21,427 bases of DNA from a virus: positions 1 through 21,427 of the IMG/VR virus record IMGVR_UViG_3300025128_000408; one strand, given 5' to 3'. Shown here one piece after another: positions 21,427 to 21,427 of the stretch (the first letter of the stretch is position 1; every line of letters begins with the position of its first letter). The notes beneath the pieces were generated by a model, which was given only the letters and a program-made list of their open reading frames with translations, did no database searches and was not told where the DNA came from. The translations under genes and the position numbers were made by a program.

Positions 21427-21427
21427 A

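Noticed and set aside
1-21427. CRISPR array, tRNA, insertion sequence, integrase or attachment site
   Set aside because: No regular spacer-repeat units, cloverleaf patterns, transposase motifs or direct flanking repeats were seen; the repeats present are coding tandem repeats in one virion gene.

Overview
The window is one face of a tailed-phage genome: a 21.4 kb late (virion) module in which every supported gene is read from the minus strand, with almost no space between genes. The right edge cuts the 5' end of the portal gene and the left edge cuts the 3' end of an internal-virion-type protein. The DNA is AT-rich. The proteins look like those of uncultured marine podovirus-like phages: a P22-type portal, an HK97-fold capsid protein, a phage co-chaperonin, tail proteins with inserted beta modules, and a tail fibre starting with a typical marine-phage N-terminus. 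A marine alphaproteobacterial host (SAR11, SAR116 or similar) is my inference. No terminase, integrase, polymerase, tRNA or host gene is visible, so this could be an assembled virus or, less likely, part of a prophage.

Layout in the direction of transcription (right to left). 21426-16683: portal, then a block of four Lys-rich small proteins sharing short motifs (KMxxGG, GGFAE, a C-terminal FKGxF-like tail), interrupted by one small secreted protein whose start codon overlaps a near-perfect parS sequence. 16676-13015: a small conserved protein, GroES-like co-chaperonin, scaffold-like protein, a conserved capsid-module protein, a putative decoration protein, and the major capsid protein. 13012-12898: the only real intergenic gap in the window. 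It holds a strong hairpin and then a GC-richer leader that can fold into a pseudoknot touching the next gene's Shine-Dalgarno. 12897-8846: lectin-like structural protein, a 42-residue gene, and a run of head-tail adaptor and tail proteins. 8845-6519: a two-tier repeat protein and the tail fibre. 6516-6137: two small proteins, one resembling an XhlA-type membrane protein. 6137-1: a large tail hub (P22 gp10 / nozzle type), two small proteins, and three proteins of DNA-ejection type.

Working together, portal, scaffold, capsid protein, co-chaperonin and decoration protein build the head. The adaptor and hub proteins close it and form a short tail. The fibre contacts the host, and the internal proteins are probably ejected with the DNA. 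Genes are chained by TAATG or TAGTG overlaps, or by Shine-Dalgarno sequences that overlap the upstream stop codon, so translational coupling is probably general.

The most interesting signals are the parS-like site, the pseudoknotted leader after the capsid gene, the shared short motifs across the basic protein block, and beta modules shared between different tail proteins. Family names come from memory of protein families; no database search was possible.
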